DNA from: Dermatemys mawii
Taxonomy: Eukaryota > Chordata > Testudines > Dermatemydidae
Assembly (NCBI GenBank): GCA_007922305.1
Contig: ML677373.1
Span: forward strand, 14,514,016 to 14,578,015
Direction of reading: 5' to 3'
DNA: 64,000 nt
The notes below the pieces were generated by a model that had not been told where the DNA came from, ran no database searches, and saw nothing but the letters and a program-made list of their open reading frames with translations. Shown piece after piece: positions 10,201-22,200 of the stretch. The translations under genes were made by a program, and so were the position numbers. Each line of letters opens with the position of its first letter. Position 1 is the first letter of the stretch.

Positions 10201-13200
10201 GTGGCACTTAGGCTCTGAAGTGCCTTGGTCCCTTTTGAAAATGGAACTCAGACTTCTAAATCACTTACATGCTTTTGAAAATTTTACCGAAAGTACAAAA
10301 CAAAAAATGAAAATCAAAGTAAGCCTGGATCTTTGTGCTGAATTCCCCCACTAACAAGGCTGCTAAAGACATTCAACACAACATAGTTTCCATTAACTCT
10401 TTTATGAAACTTTTTTTTGGTGAAATGCTCTTGGTATATTTCCTGGTTCACACTGGTATATCCCAGTGTGCAGTATCCTGAATATTACAAATATATTGAT
10501 TAAAGTATTCACTGGAATAAGTTAGTTAAAATATTCTGTGTTCATTCTTTTATGACAGCCCCCAGACAATTGCATACTTCCCTATTGATATAATAGAAGA
10601 ATGTGACCAGCAAGCTCTTTTCAAATATATGAGATAGCACTGCAAAAATATCTGACATCTACTCAGGGATGCATTATAATGAAACATTTGGTGTGATATA
10701 AAATAACTACAAGAAGGGAGTTTTCATACATAACAATTTTCTATGTATAATATCCAGTTTACAAGGATAGCTATTTGTGTGTTTTCACTTCAATGGAAAT
10801 TTGCTAATCGCATACCAGCATAGAACTCCTGACATTAGCAGGGTGTTATCAGACACTTGAAATCAATATAATGCCAACCAGTTGGGGATGCACCATGGAA
10901 CGGTAGCCTTGAGATGACGTTAGGCTCCTGAAAAATGAAGCTAAGTTCTATTGCAACAGAGCTCTTGAGTTTATGAACTCCAACAGAGTTTAGCATCATC
11001 CTGGTGAAATTTAAAAGTGCCACTCATCTGGAGTCTGAAATATGGAATATATCCAACTTCAATTAGCTGAGAGTTTTTGTTTGGATTTCAGAAAATTTGG
11101 GGATGCACTATTAAAATATTTTAAAATGAGAGACCTCAATTTTCTGTTTTCATAGGTTGGATGTTTTAGGAGGAATGTAAATTGAGTAGAATCCTAGAAT
11201 GTTCGGTTAGGCCAGATATACACCACAGCTTACATCAGTATAACTGTGTCGCTTGCAGGTGTGAGAAATCTGAGCGATGCAGTTATACTGACTAACCCCT
11301 GGTGTAGACAGCACTATGTTAGTGGGAGGCTTCTCCCATGAACATAGTTGCCACCTCTCAGAGCTGGATTAACTATGCTGGAGGGGGAGCTTCTCCCATC
11401 AATGTAGCATCTTCACTGAAACCCTATAGAGGCAGAGTTGCACTGTTGCAGTGTTTTAAGTGTAGACCTGCCCTTGTGTTCTGTGTGTTGTACTGTCGTT
11501 ATCCTTTATGTATTATATATATCTGCATTTATAAAAATAAATTTAAGAACAGAAGTAACTTCAGAGAAGTTTATAGTGATATCTTAAAAGTATTAAAGAT
11601 AGATCTTAAGGTTTTTCTTCTCAGAACCACAAAATAGTTATATTTAACTCTACAACTTGGATCTCCTCCAGAAATCCTCAGTTTTTATCCTTTCCTTTCT
11701 GCAAGGACTAGTTTGTGGGGTCCCCGAGTCTTTTTTTGATCTTAAATATTAGGTACTGTCCAGGTGAATGAACCACCCTGCTGAACAAAGGACTTGTCCA
11801 GCTGACTTAGAAGCGCTATTCTTTGCTTTGACGACTAAGTGAAACCCCTTGAAATCTAATATGCCTCCTCGCCCTTTGTAGCAGTTTAATGATGCTGAAT
11901 AGTTTCTTCTGAATACATTTTATTTTCATTAAATCCTTGCTGTAAACACTTCTTTTTTTGTAAGGAAAAGTTAAGAAAAAGAACTGAAGAACCTGAACGT
12001 GATGACAAGTTAAAAAAAGAGAAACAAGAGCGAGAAGAGAGAGAAAAAGAGAGGGAGCGTGAAAGAGAAGAAAGGGAAAGGAAGAGACGACGTGAAGAAG
12101 AAGAAAAGGAAAAAGAGAGGGCACGTGACAGAGAAAGACGTAAGAGAAGTCGTTCCCGTAGCAGACATTCAAGCAGAACATCTGACAGAAGATGCAGCCG
12201 GTCACGGGACCACAAAAGGTCGAGAAGCAGAGAGAGAAGGCGAAGCAGGTACCTTAATTAGGGTGACTCTTCAAGTGAATTCATAATGGCATTCTGTGCC
12301 CATGAGAACCTCTAAACTATTTGATTTCAGGCTTCTTTACCTGTAAAGGAATGGTTGTTGAGAATTTCATTGGCTGATCAAGACAAGGACTTATGCTAAC
12401 TGGATTGCATGTCTCTGTTTTGCTGTTATACTGACTTTTGAATACCACATCTAGTTGATACAAAAAATTCAGGGAATGTTCTAGACATCCCCTGTACCGG
12501 CAGAAAAGAAATAAGAATTGAATGGAGAATGGGGGCACACAGAACCCCCTAGTATGGGGGAAGAATGTAGGCCAAAGGTATGAAGAGAGTGGAATTGGTG
12601 GGGGGAGAGGTGCACTGAGCCCCTGGCATGAGGTGGTGTTGCATGGACTATTTGAAATATAGGAATATGAGAGAGTAGCATAAAGGGAGCTAGTGGGAGA
12701 GAATGAAGGAATGCAAAGAGCCCCAAGTGTATGTGATGTATTCAGCCTACTGACACAACAGAAGCCTTGTGTACACTTACAGTGGTGTTAAGATCACAGG
12801 TGCTACACACCACAATGAAAGTCAGGCTGCATCCATACTTGTCACTGATTTATAACTAGGTGTGGCAATGAAAGGCTCCAGCTTTTCTCCACTGCCTCCC
12901 TCCTGCCAGGGCCTTTTGCTGTTGCAGGGAGAGCTTCTGGCAGTGAGACACTACATTGCTAAAAAACAGTGTAGATGTAGCAGGCACTACCTGGGCATGC
13001 AGAGAACTGCCATGTATGACATATGCCCTCAGGTTCAGATGTGTAGGACGCTTTAGTCGACTCAGCTGTGCCTCACTATCTCTACACTACTGTTTATATC
13101 CATGCTAGCTAGGTTTAATCTACATGCCACTTAAGTGTAGATGTACCTAAAGTTTTGCAACTCAGTGGGATATAAATGCAAAATGTTTAGCCTTATTTAT

Positions 13201-16200
13201 GAAAACATTTAAGTTTCTCTGTGTTCCTAGTTTTGGAACATAAGGAAGTACCATTATCTCCCTTTTCCAGTTGGGAAACCAATGTACGCAGAAGATACAT
13301 GACTTGCTTGAGGTCATACAGGAAGTTTGTAATAGAGCATAGCATTGAACCTAAGTCCTGTCCCCCCAGCCGCCCCCATTCCTGGGATACACCATAACCA
13401 CTGAACCATGCTTCCTCTCCAGTGTACATCTCAGTTGATGTTCCTCTCAGTTAATCAGAAACTGCTAACCCTATAATAGTCTGATTTCTGTAACTGTAGA
13501 TGTAAAGAAATTTGTCATCACTTTGTATTGATACAGTACAAAAATAAAGCCAATATCAATCTAATTCAACCCCAGAAAATATTTTATTATAAAATATCCA
13601 ACACCAAATACAGATTTTAAAAATAAGTCTAATTTTGTAGCACTAATAATTAACCAATAAGTGAGCCAAAACAGGAGGTGCATTCAAGCCATTGAACAAA
13701 ATATGACTTTGAACAGTTGATCTAAAAATATGAAATCAGTTAGAGAAAGCTCTAGGAATCATCACTCTGGATCAAACTGCTCATCTGTCAGGGCCACCAT
13801 AACCTCTACAGAAGGGGACAATTCTTGCTGTTTCAAAGGATGAATCAAAAGAGAAGCTGCCACATATTAAACTTACCTCCATATTGGAAGTGGATGAAAA
13901 CAGTGATTTTTATATATGTTGATGATGGTAAGAATGGTAGTTGGCATATACTTCCATCATAAAGTTTTAAGTATTTTTTTAAAGCTCTGATTTAAAAATC
14001 AGTACTAAAGCTTTTCCTGAGAATTATTTCTTATAGCTGTGGATGTTTGAATAAGGAGAGAAGGTGGACAAAGAGCTTGTGAAGTACTGACAAATGTTCC
14101 CGGACAGAAAGAGTTTATAAGAAAGATTTGGTGTTCCTCATAAACATTATACCTTTTCTTGTAGCCAGCATTAGAGCAGAATGATAACCTAGTGACAAAC
14201 TAATGAAGATTTTTAATTTTGAGTTGTGAACAACAGCTGTTGTTTTCTCTTTCAACTCCTTCTAAATGTAAGGAGCCGAGATCGACGAAGAAGCAGAAGC
14301 CATGATAGGCCAGAAAGAAAACATAGATCTCGCAGTCGGGACAGGAGACGATCAAAAAGTCGAGATCGAAAGTCATACAAGCACAGAAGCAAAAGCAGAG
14401 ATCGAGAACAGGACAGGAAATCTAAAGAAAAAGGTTAGTTTGTGTGAGATCTTAAGATGTGCAGGACTGATGTTACTCCCGAGACCTATTCGTTCAGTCC
14501 TTGACTGAAAGATCTCTTAGGATCCCTTCAGAGATTTGTAAGCAGTCTATATGTGTCGCTACTACATGATTTTGAGGCACTCTTCCCTTTTTCTTCATAC
14601 TCTCCTGCTTCCTTGCAGAATGTATGTTTTGCTTACTTACCTAGTGTTGTAATCCTCAAAGAAAAGTACACTACTGTGCAGTTCCCAGGGATTTTTGTCC
14701 GTTGACACCTGCTGGCTGTTTGGCTTTGGAAAACCCCACACATCATTCTAACTCTCTAAATATATTTGATTACATCTTCTACTGCTGTCCTTAGAATTGA
14801 GTTCTCCTTATTACCCTTGGACACTTCTGTAAATCTTAACTATCTTCCCTCATTGGTATGTATTTTGTTTTGGGTTTTTTAGCTGGACAGTCTTATGACA
14901 TCTTCATTTTCTGTACACTTCAATCATATCCTCTTAATCTTTTTTGTCTAATAAACATAACTTTAGTTTTCCCTAACTTCTAAGAACTTTCAGCATCCTG
15001 CCCTGCATCCGTACCGTCTTAGGTTGTGATTCCATGAGATTTCATAAATGAAGCAAGATCTGATATATACGATATATGGGGGATCTCGAAGAAACATCAG
15101 GTAGTTCCTCAGAATTGTTCTATGGCAATAGATGCTATGTCTAGTAATAAAATTAATGTTTAGAAGGTGGCTTTCTTCCCTTTGAATTAGTACTGATCCA
15201 GTGCTCCAACAGTCTGTTGTTAGGTTGTGCTATGCTGCCAGAGGTGCTATCATTCATAAAAGATGTAAAACGGGTCATGAATATGAAAGATCCATAATAC
15301 TTTTCATAATAAAAAGGTGTTAATTCCATATCCTGGCTAAATTCCCATTTTAAATTTTCCCTGCAACTTCATTTGAATACACTCCCTGATCTAAACCATT
15401 TTGGGTTGCTGTGTGCTTTCAAATGGCTGGCACATTTCACAGTAGAGATGGCTTCATTTCAGTGATGGGTAAAATTATTCCTATATAGCTATCAAGTCCT
15501 TGGAGATCCTCTGGGGTGAAAGCTGCTATATGAATGTGTATTATAGGTTAGCCTATTTGTCCTGCTCTAATTTTTCAATTTCTTCAGTAGGCTCTGTGTA
15601 TTGGGTCTCAAAATATGGATAACACTTCAGATGTGTTTTTGCCTGGCTATTTTTTCTAGGCCAATATAACTTTTCTGATGTATACTGTGATGCATTTCAT
15701 TATTTGGTTTCCTCTGCAGTCTGTTCTGTTGAGTTGTGCACACTCTGCAAGCTTTGCTGCTTGCTCGTTCACTGTTGCCCGTGGTCAGATCTAATGCTAG
15801 ACCTGTAATGTATACGCACTTGTAACTTTCTTACCACCTAATAAGTCTGTTCATTATTTCATTGACCTAGATTATAAAGCAGATTTTTGGTATTCAGCTG
15901 GAGGAGTCCTCTTTAATCCTTCACTAATACTGTGTGTGTATGTATGCATACTTATAACTTTATGCAGTAGTTCCTCAAAATGTTTCCATTATTGAGCTCT
16001 CAATTAGATTAATAGCTTCATAGTTCTTTTCTTGATAGTTTTATAAATAGGGGTGTAGTAATTTCATTGAGTTAAATTTTCCTTCTGGTCATCTTTTTGT
16101 TTGCTACTTACTACCTCCTTCCCCGAGGACTGAGAACACACATAAGGTCGACTATACTGGGTCAGACCAAAGGTCTGTTTAGCCCAGTATCCTGTTTTCC

Positions 16201-19200
16201 AACAATGGCCAATGTCAGATGCCCCAGAGAAAATGTACGGAACAGGTAATCATCAAATGATCCATTCCCTGTTGCCTATCCCAGCTTCTGGCAAACAGAT
16301 GCTAGGGACACCATCACTGCCCATCCTGGCTAATAGCCATTGATGGACCTATCCTCCATGAATGTGTATAGTTCTTTTTTGAACCCTGGTATAGCCTTGG
16401 CCTTCACCACATCCCTTGGCAAAGAGTTCCACAGATTAACTGTGCGTTGTGGGGAGAAATACTTCCTTTTGTTTGTTTTAAATCTGTTGCCTATTAATTT
16501 CATTTGGTGACCCCTAGTTCTTTGTGTTATGAGAAGGAGTAAATAATACTTCCTTATTTACTTTGTCTACCCCAGTCATGATTTTATAGACCTCAATCGT
16601 ATCCCTGCTTAGTCATCTTTTATCCAAGCTGAATAGTCCCAGTCTTCTTAATCTCTCCTCATATGGAAGCTGCTTCCAATTCTAATGGATTTATATAAAG
16701 TCAATATGATATTTTCTGTCGTCTTATCTATCCCTTTCTTAATGAGTCCCAACAATCTGTTCGTTTTTTTGGCTGCTGCTGCACATTGAGTGGATGCTTT
16801 CAGAGAAATAATCACAATGACTCCAAGATTTCTTTTTTGAGTGGTAACAGCTAATTTAGATCCCATAATTTTATATGTATAGTTGGGATTATGTTTTCCT
16901 ATTTTGCATTTATCAACATTGAATTTCATCTGCCATTTTGTTGCCCAGTCATCCAGTTGAGACTTAACTATCTTGAGTAGTTTTGTTTCATCTGCACATT
17001 TTGCCACCTCCCTGCATTTATGACTATATTGAGTAGCACTGATCCAGTACAGACCCCTGAGGGACGCCACTATTTACCTTTCTCCATTCTGAAAACTGAC
17101 CATTCATTCCTACTCTGTTTCCTATCTTTTAACCAGTTACCAATCCATGAAAGCACCTCCCCTGTTATCCTATGGCATCTTATTTTGCTTAAGAACCTTT
17201 GGTGAGGGACTTTGTCAAAGGCTTTCTGAAAAATCTAAGTACACTATAACCACTGGATTCCCCCTTGTCTACATGCATGTTGACCTCCTCAAAGAATTCT
17301 AGTAGACTGGTGAGGCATGATTTCCCTTTATAAAAACCATGTTCACTCTTCCCTAACAAATTATGTTCATCTATCTGTCTGACAATTTTATTCTTTACTA
17401 TAGTTTCAACTAGTTTGCCTGTTACTGAAGTCAGGCTTACCAACCTGTAATTGCCAGGATCACCTCTGGAGCCCTTTTTAAAAATTGGTGTCGCGTTAGC
17501 TAACCTCCAGTTATTTGATACAGAAACGGATTTAAATGATAGGTTACAAACTACAGGTAGTGGTTCTGCAATTTCACATTTGAGTTCCTTCATAACCCTT
17601 GGGTGAATACCATCTGGTATTACTGTTTTAGTTTATTGATTTGTTCAAAAACCTCCTCTAATGATACCTAAATCTGGGGCAGTTCTGCAGATTTGTCACC
17701 TAAAAATAATAGCTCAGGTTTTAGAATCTCCTTCACGTGCTCAGCTGTGAAGACCAATGCAAAGAATTCATTTAGTTTCTCCGTAATGGTCTTATCATCC
17801 TTGATTGCTCCTTTAGCATCTCGATCATCCAGTGGCCCCACTGATTTGTTTAGCAGGTTTCCTATTTCTGATGTATTTTTTTAAAAAAAATAGCTATTTT
17901 TGAGTCTTTGGCTAGCTGTTTTTCACATTCTTTTTTGGCCTTTCTAATTATATTTTTATTCTTGCCAGACTTTATGCTCCTTTCTATTTTCCTCACTAGG
18001 ATTTAACTTCCACTTTTTAAAGGATGCCTTTTTGCCTCTCACTGCTTCTTTTACTTTGTTGTTTAGCGATGGTGGCACTTTTTTGGTTCTCTTACCATGT
18101 TTTTTAAGTTTGGGGTATACATTGAAGTTGAGCCTCTATTATGGTGTCTTTAAAAAATTTCCATGCAGTTTGCAGGGATTTCACTTTTGGCACTGGACCT
18201 TTTAATTTATGTTTAACTAACCTCATCATTTTTATGTAGTTCCCCTTTCTGAAATGAAATGCTACAGTGTTGGGTTGCTGTGGTGTTTTCTATGCCACAG
18301 GGATGTTAAATTTCATTATATTATGGTCACTATTACCAAGGGGTCCAGCTAGAGTCACTTTTTGGAGCAGATCCTGTGCTCCACTTAGGACTACATCAAG
18401 AATTGCCTCTCCTCTTGTGAGTTCCAGGACTAGCTGCTCCAAGAAACAGTCCTTTAAGGTTAAGGTGTCAAGAAACTTTATCTCTGCATCCCACTCTGAG
18501 GTGACATGTACCCAGTCAATATGGGGATAGTTGAAATCCCCCATTATTATTGAGTTTTTTATTTTAATAGCTTGGTCAGGTGGTCGGTAATATATCCTTA
18601 ATGCTATTTTTTTATTATTAGAGCAAGGAATTACTATCCATAGAGTCTTTATGGTACAGTTTGGTTCATTTAGTTTTTACTTCTCTATGCTTTCTTTCAC
18701 ATATAGTGCCACTTCCCCCAGCATGACCTGTTCTGTCCTTCTGATACATTTTGTACGCTGATATTATTGTCACATTGATTATCCTCATTCTGCCAAGTTT
18801 CTGTGATGCCTGTTATATCAATATCTTCATTTAATATGAGGCATTCTAGTTCACCCATCTGGTTATGTAGACGTCTAGCATTCGTATATAAGCACTTCAA
18901 AAACTTGTCACTTTTTAGTTGTCTGCTCTTACATAATGTAATTGAATGGGGCTTTTTTTTCATTTGACTGTTTCTCATCAGATCCTACCTCTTATTATAT
19001 CATCTTCCATCCTCTCCTTACTAAGACATAGAGAATCTCCATTTATAGATTCTCCCCTAAGGGATGTCCCCTGTCTGAACCATGTGCTCCTCTACAGCTG
19101 TTGGCTTTCCCCCATCCTTTAGTTTAAAAACTGTTCTAAAGTACCAGCAATCTGGTTCCATTTTGGTTTAGGTGGAGTCTATCCTTCTGGTATACAACCT

Positions 19201-22200
19201 CTCCCCCGCACTTAAAGTTTCCCCAGTTCCTAATAAATCTAAACCCCTCCTCCCTACACCATCGTCTCAGCCACAAATTGAGACCCTGCAGTTCTGCCTG
19301 ACTAACTGGCTCTACATGTGGAAGCCTTTCAGAGAATGCTACCATGGAGATCCTGGACTTCGTTTTCTTACCTACACTCCATTGTTTGCTTCATGAATGC
19401 CACCTTTTGCTATGTCCCTTAACAGTCTGTCCTGAAGAAATCATCATGTCGTTGTTGTTTCTTCCTACAGGTTTGCAAATACCAGAGGATTATGCATCCT
19501 GTATTTGCAACACTCATGAGCACAGTGCAGAGCTATGCAGTCTATATGCTTCTGTCGGAGATGGCAAACTCTGAAAAGTGCCAAGTTGGATTGTGGGACC
19601 TTTTTTTAAAAGGTGTGAAAATTAAGGGATGTGGATAGCATTATGGGATGGCAAATGTTGCGTGCTGGGAACTTGACCCTTAGCTCCCAAAGATCCTTGC
19701 ATGAGTCATTCACAACACCTTGTGAAAATTTTCCAAAAGGCATTATGCTGGGTTAGTGGCACATGGCACAGTGGAATACCTACCCATGTTGCACCACGCT
19801 TTACATTGACACAGGCATTCCTGGTGAGTATGCACAGCACTGATGCAAGCAACTAAGTGTGCACACGTAGAAGTGATATACTAACTTAAGCAGCTGTACG
19901 CCAACACAGCTTTTGTCAAACAAAGTTTTTAGTGTAGACATGACTTTAGTCTATTTTGTGTACATGCACAGTGTGTGTTCTGAATGCTAAGACTCCTGCC
20001 ATTTGAATTCTTGCTCTTTTTTGTGACTTTACAGTAGTTTTTATAGTTACTGTGGATCAGGATTTTAAAGTGAGCAGAAAAGGTTGTCTGAAAGTAATAC
20101 TTATATAGTGCCTTTCATCTTGAAATCTCAGATTGCTTTACAAACATGAATTAAGCCTCCAGGCCACTGATGTTTTTGAAGCGAGGTAAACTGAGGCACA
20201 AGTTGACAGACTTTTACTCAGTGTTGGAGTAAATCTGTGCCAGAGTTTGGACTAGAAACCAGAAGCCCTGACTTCCAGTTCCCTAATTTCTGTACCGTAC
20301 AGTTGCTAAGGTTCTGAAAAAAGAAAAAAGTTTTATATTTAAAATTTGAGACAACTGATTGGTCCTTGGTCAAACAAATCTGAGTACACCTTTCCTTTGA
20401 AATACAAGACATTACCATAAACATAGGTTGACAGCTTAATCTAAACTGTTGATATGCAACTACTTACAAACGAGTTTTTTACCTCCGAACTATAAGACTT
20501 GCATTGAAGTAATTAAGCTAATTAATAGATAGATATATGGAGTTGTCAAAAAACTTAAAATTCCACAACATTATTTCTACTTTTGTGACCTTCCGTTCTC
20601 TGACCAGCCTTCATCAGGAGGGATAGATATTGAAACATTTGCTCACTACTTTCATTGGTCTGGTTAAAAAAAAAAAAAATTTTAAAAAGATTCTTCTGTG
20701 GTAGTGATATGTCCAGTGTTCAAGATTAGCAACAGAGCTCAGCTATTTACTGCAAAAAAATAAACTAATGAGCATGTTTCATTCAGAATGTGCTTTCCAT
20801 GAACATCGGGTAACTTTTGAGTTTTAATGGTAAAAATTTACATTGGAAATCAAGCTTCAATTGCCAGTGCAAATATTAATCTAGAAATATTTGTGCATCC
20901 ATTCAGTCAAGAAACAAGCAATATTAGGTGATCTTACCTGATGAATCACAGCTAATCAACATAAGTCATAGGGAGCCTACAGAAAGCTACAGAGAACTGT
21001 TTGTGATCTATCCACAATAATAAATACAATTTTGTGAGATAATTTTAAATAACTGAAGGAACTTACTTTTCTGTCTGCTTGCAGATATATCACTGGTGCC
21101 GAAGGTAGCTAAATTTATTACAGATTAATTGTTACAAATATTTGCTCAGTTCTAGTTAGCAAACTCCAGGAGCTATGATGTAATTTTCTTGTTCTTCAGG
21201 TCCTCGAAGACAGGGGTTCTTTTTATAGCTTCATCTTTCGTGCCACAGGTTAATGTTTGTCTTCCAAAAAAGTTCTCTTTCCTATCTCTCCAGACCCAAA
21301 AAACGGCATACACTATACAGCCATAGGGCTATTATGATCTATCATATTTACATAGGATAGAAGATCAGATTATTGGGCTGACTGCTAGTCCTCTGCAGGG
21401 AAACAAGACTTCACTTCCTCAGTGGATCTATGTGTGCATCGGAGATACCTATAAGACACAAAGAGAGAACTTTTCAACAAGGTCAGTTAGAATGAAATCC
21501 ACCTGAGTAGCTACAGTACTGAGGGCAGATAGATATGGAACACTATTATCAAAGGACTTCAGTTAGCTATTTGGACATCACTAAATGCTTTTTCAAGCAC
21601 TATAGGCAGGATGTGTCTCTTCAGTTCCAGTGTTTAGGCGGTTGTCCTGCCTCTTGTGGGTTTGATTTTGGCTGTTTTTCTTTGCTGTTTTGTGGTCTGT
21701 CCTAATAATAAAACTGTTGTGCAAACTTTCTCTCTGTAGACATACTACTATTCTCTTCAAACTTAACTTTTTCCCTTCTGCCTTTTAAAGTGTAGAATTG
21801 CTATGCCAATCCAGATGTTCCACCTTGCAGATGACTTTCTTGGCAGTTTCTAACTTGTTTTATTTATTTAGTTCAGCTATTTGTATATCAGTCCATCTGA
21901 GGGAGAGTCAATCTTCTTGTCTGTATACTGACTTCCAAGAGTTTGTTTTTTTCCGTCTTCACCTCCTGGACAGAAGGTTGGCTCTGCGGTTTGAAGTGAT
22001 ACAGGATAAACTAGTATTTTTTGTTTTTAAATTTACAGTTATTCAGTTTACAGACAATACAGATTATAAACTTCAGCTGTAAATATTTTTTTTTCCTTTT
22101 CCTGGAAAACTTTGCTGCTTCTGTTACATTTTCTTCACTCTACCTGATGATAATAGAGGAAAAGAAAATATCATTTTTTCAGCCATCTGTGCAATTCTTT

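Larger units (their letters stand above)
16142..19380 (-). mobile_element. Long CR1 LINE, antisense in LUC7L3 intron 9
   Basis: Read on the - strand this is a 5'-truncated but long CR1 retrotransposon. Order from its 5' side: ORF1 esterase-like remnant (19345-19136), ORF2 endonuclease (18978-18290), reverse transcriptase (about 17593-16660), then the 3' UTR, ending in the 'tgggtcagaccaaaggtc' block at about 16155-16185. Full CR1 elements are about 4.5 kb; about 3.2 kb remain. Many stops and frame changes show it is dead. It accounts for more than a third of the intron. Confidence 0.9.

Noticed and set aside
9897..10211. 104-codon frame containing the second zinc finger
   Set aside because: The N-terminal part is LUC7L3 exon 7; the part after 10025 is read-through into the intron past a consensus donor.
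11816..12215. Ser/Leu-rich - strand frames opposite the RS exon
   Set aside because: They are the reverse strand of the purine-rich LUC7L3 exon 8, whose composition removes stops.
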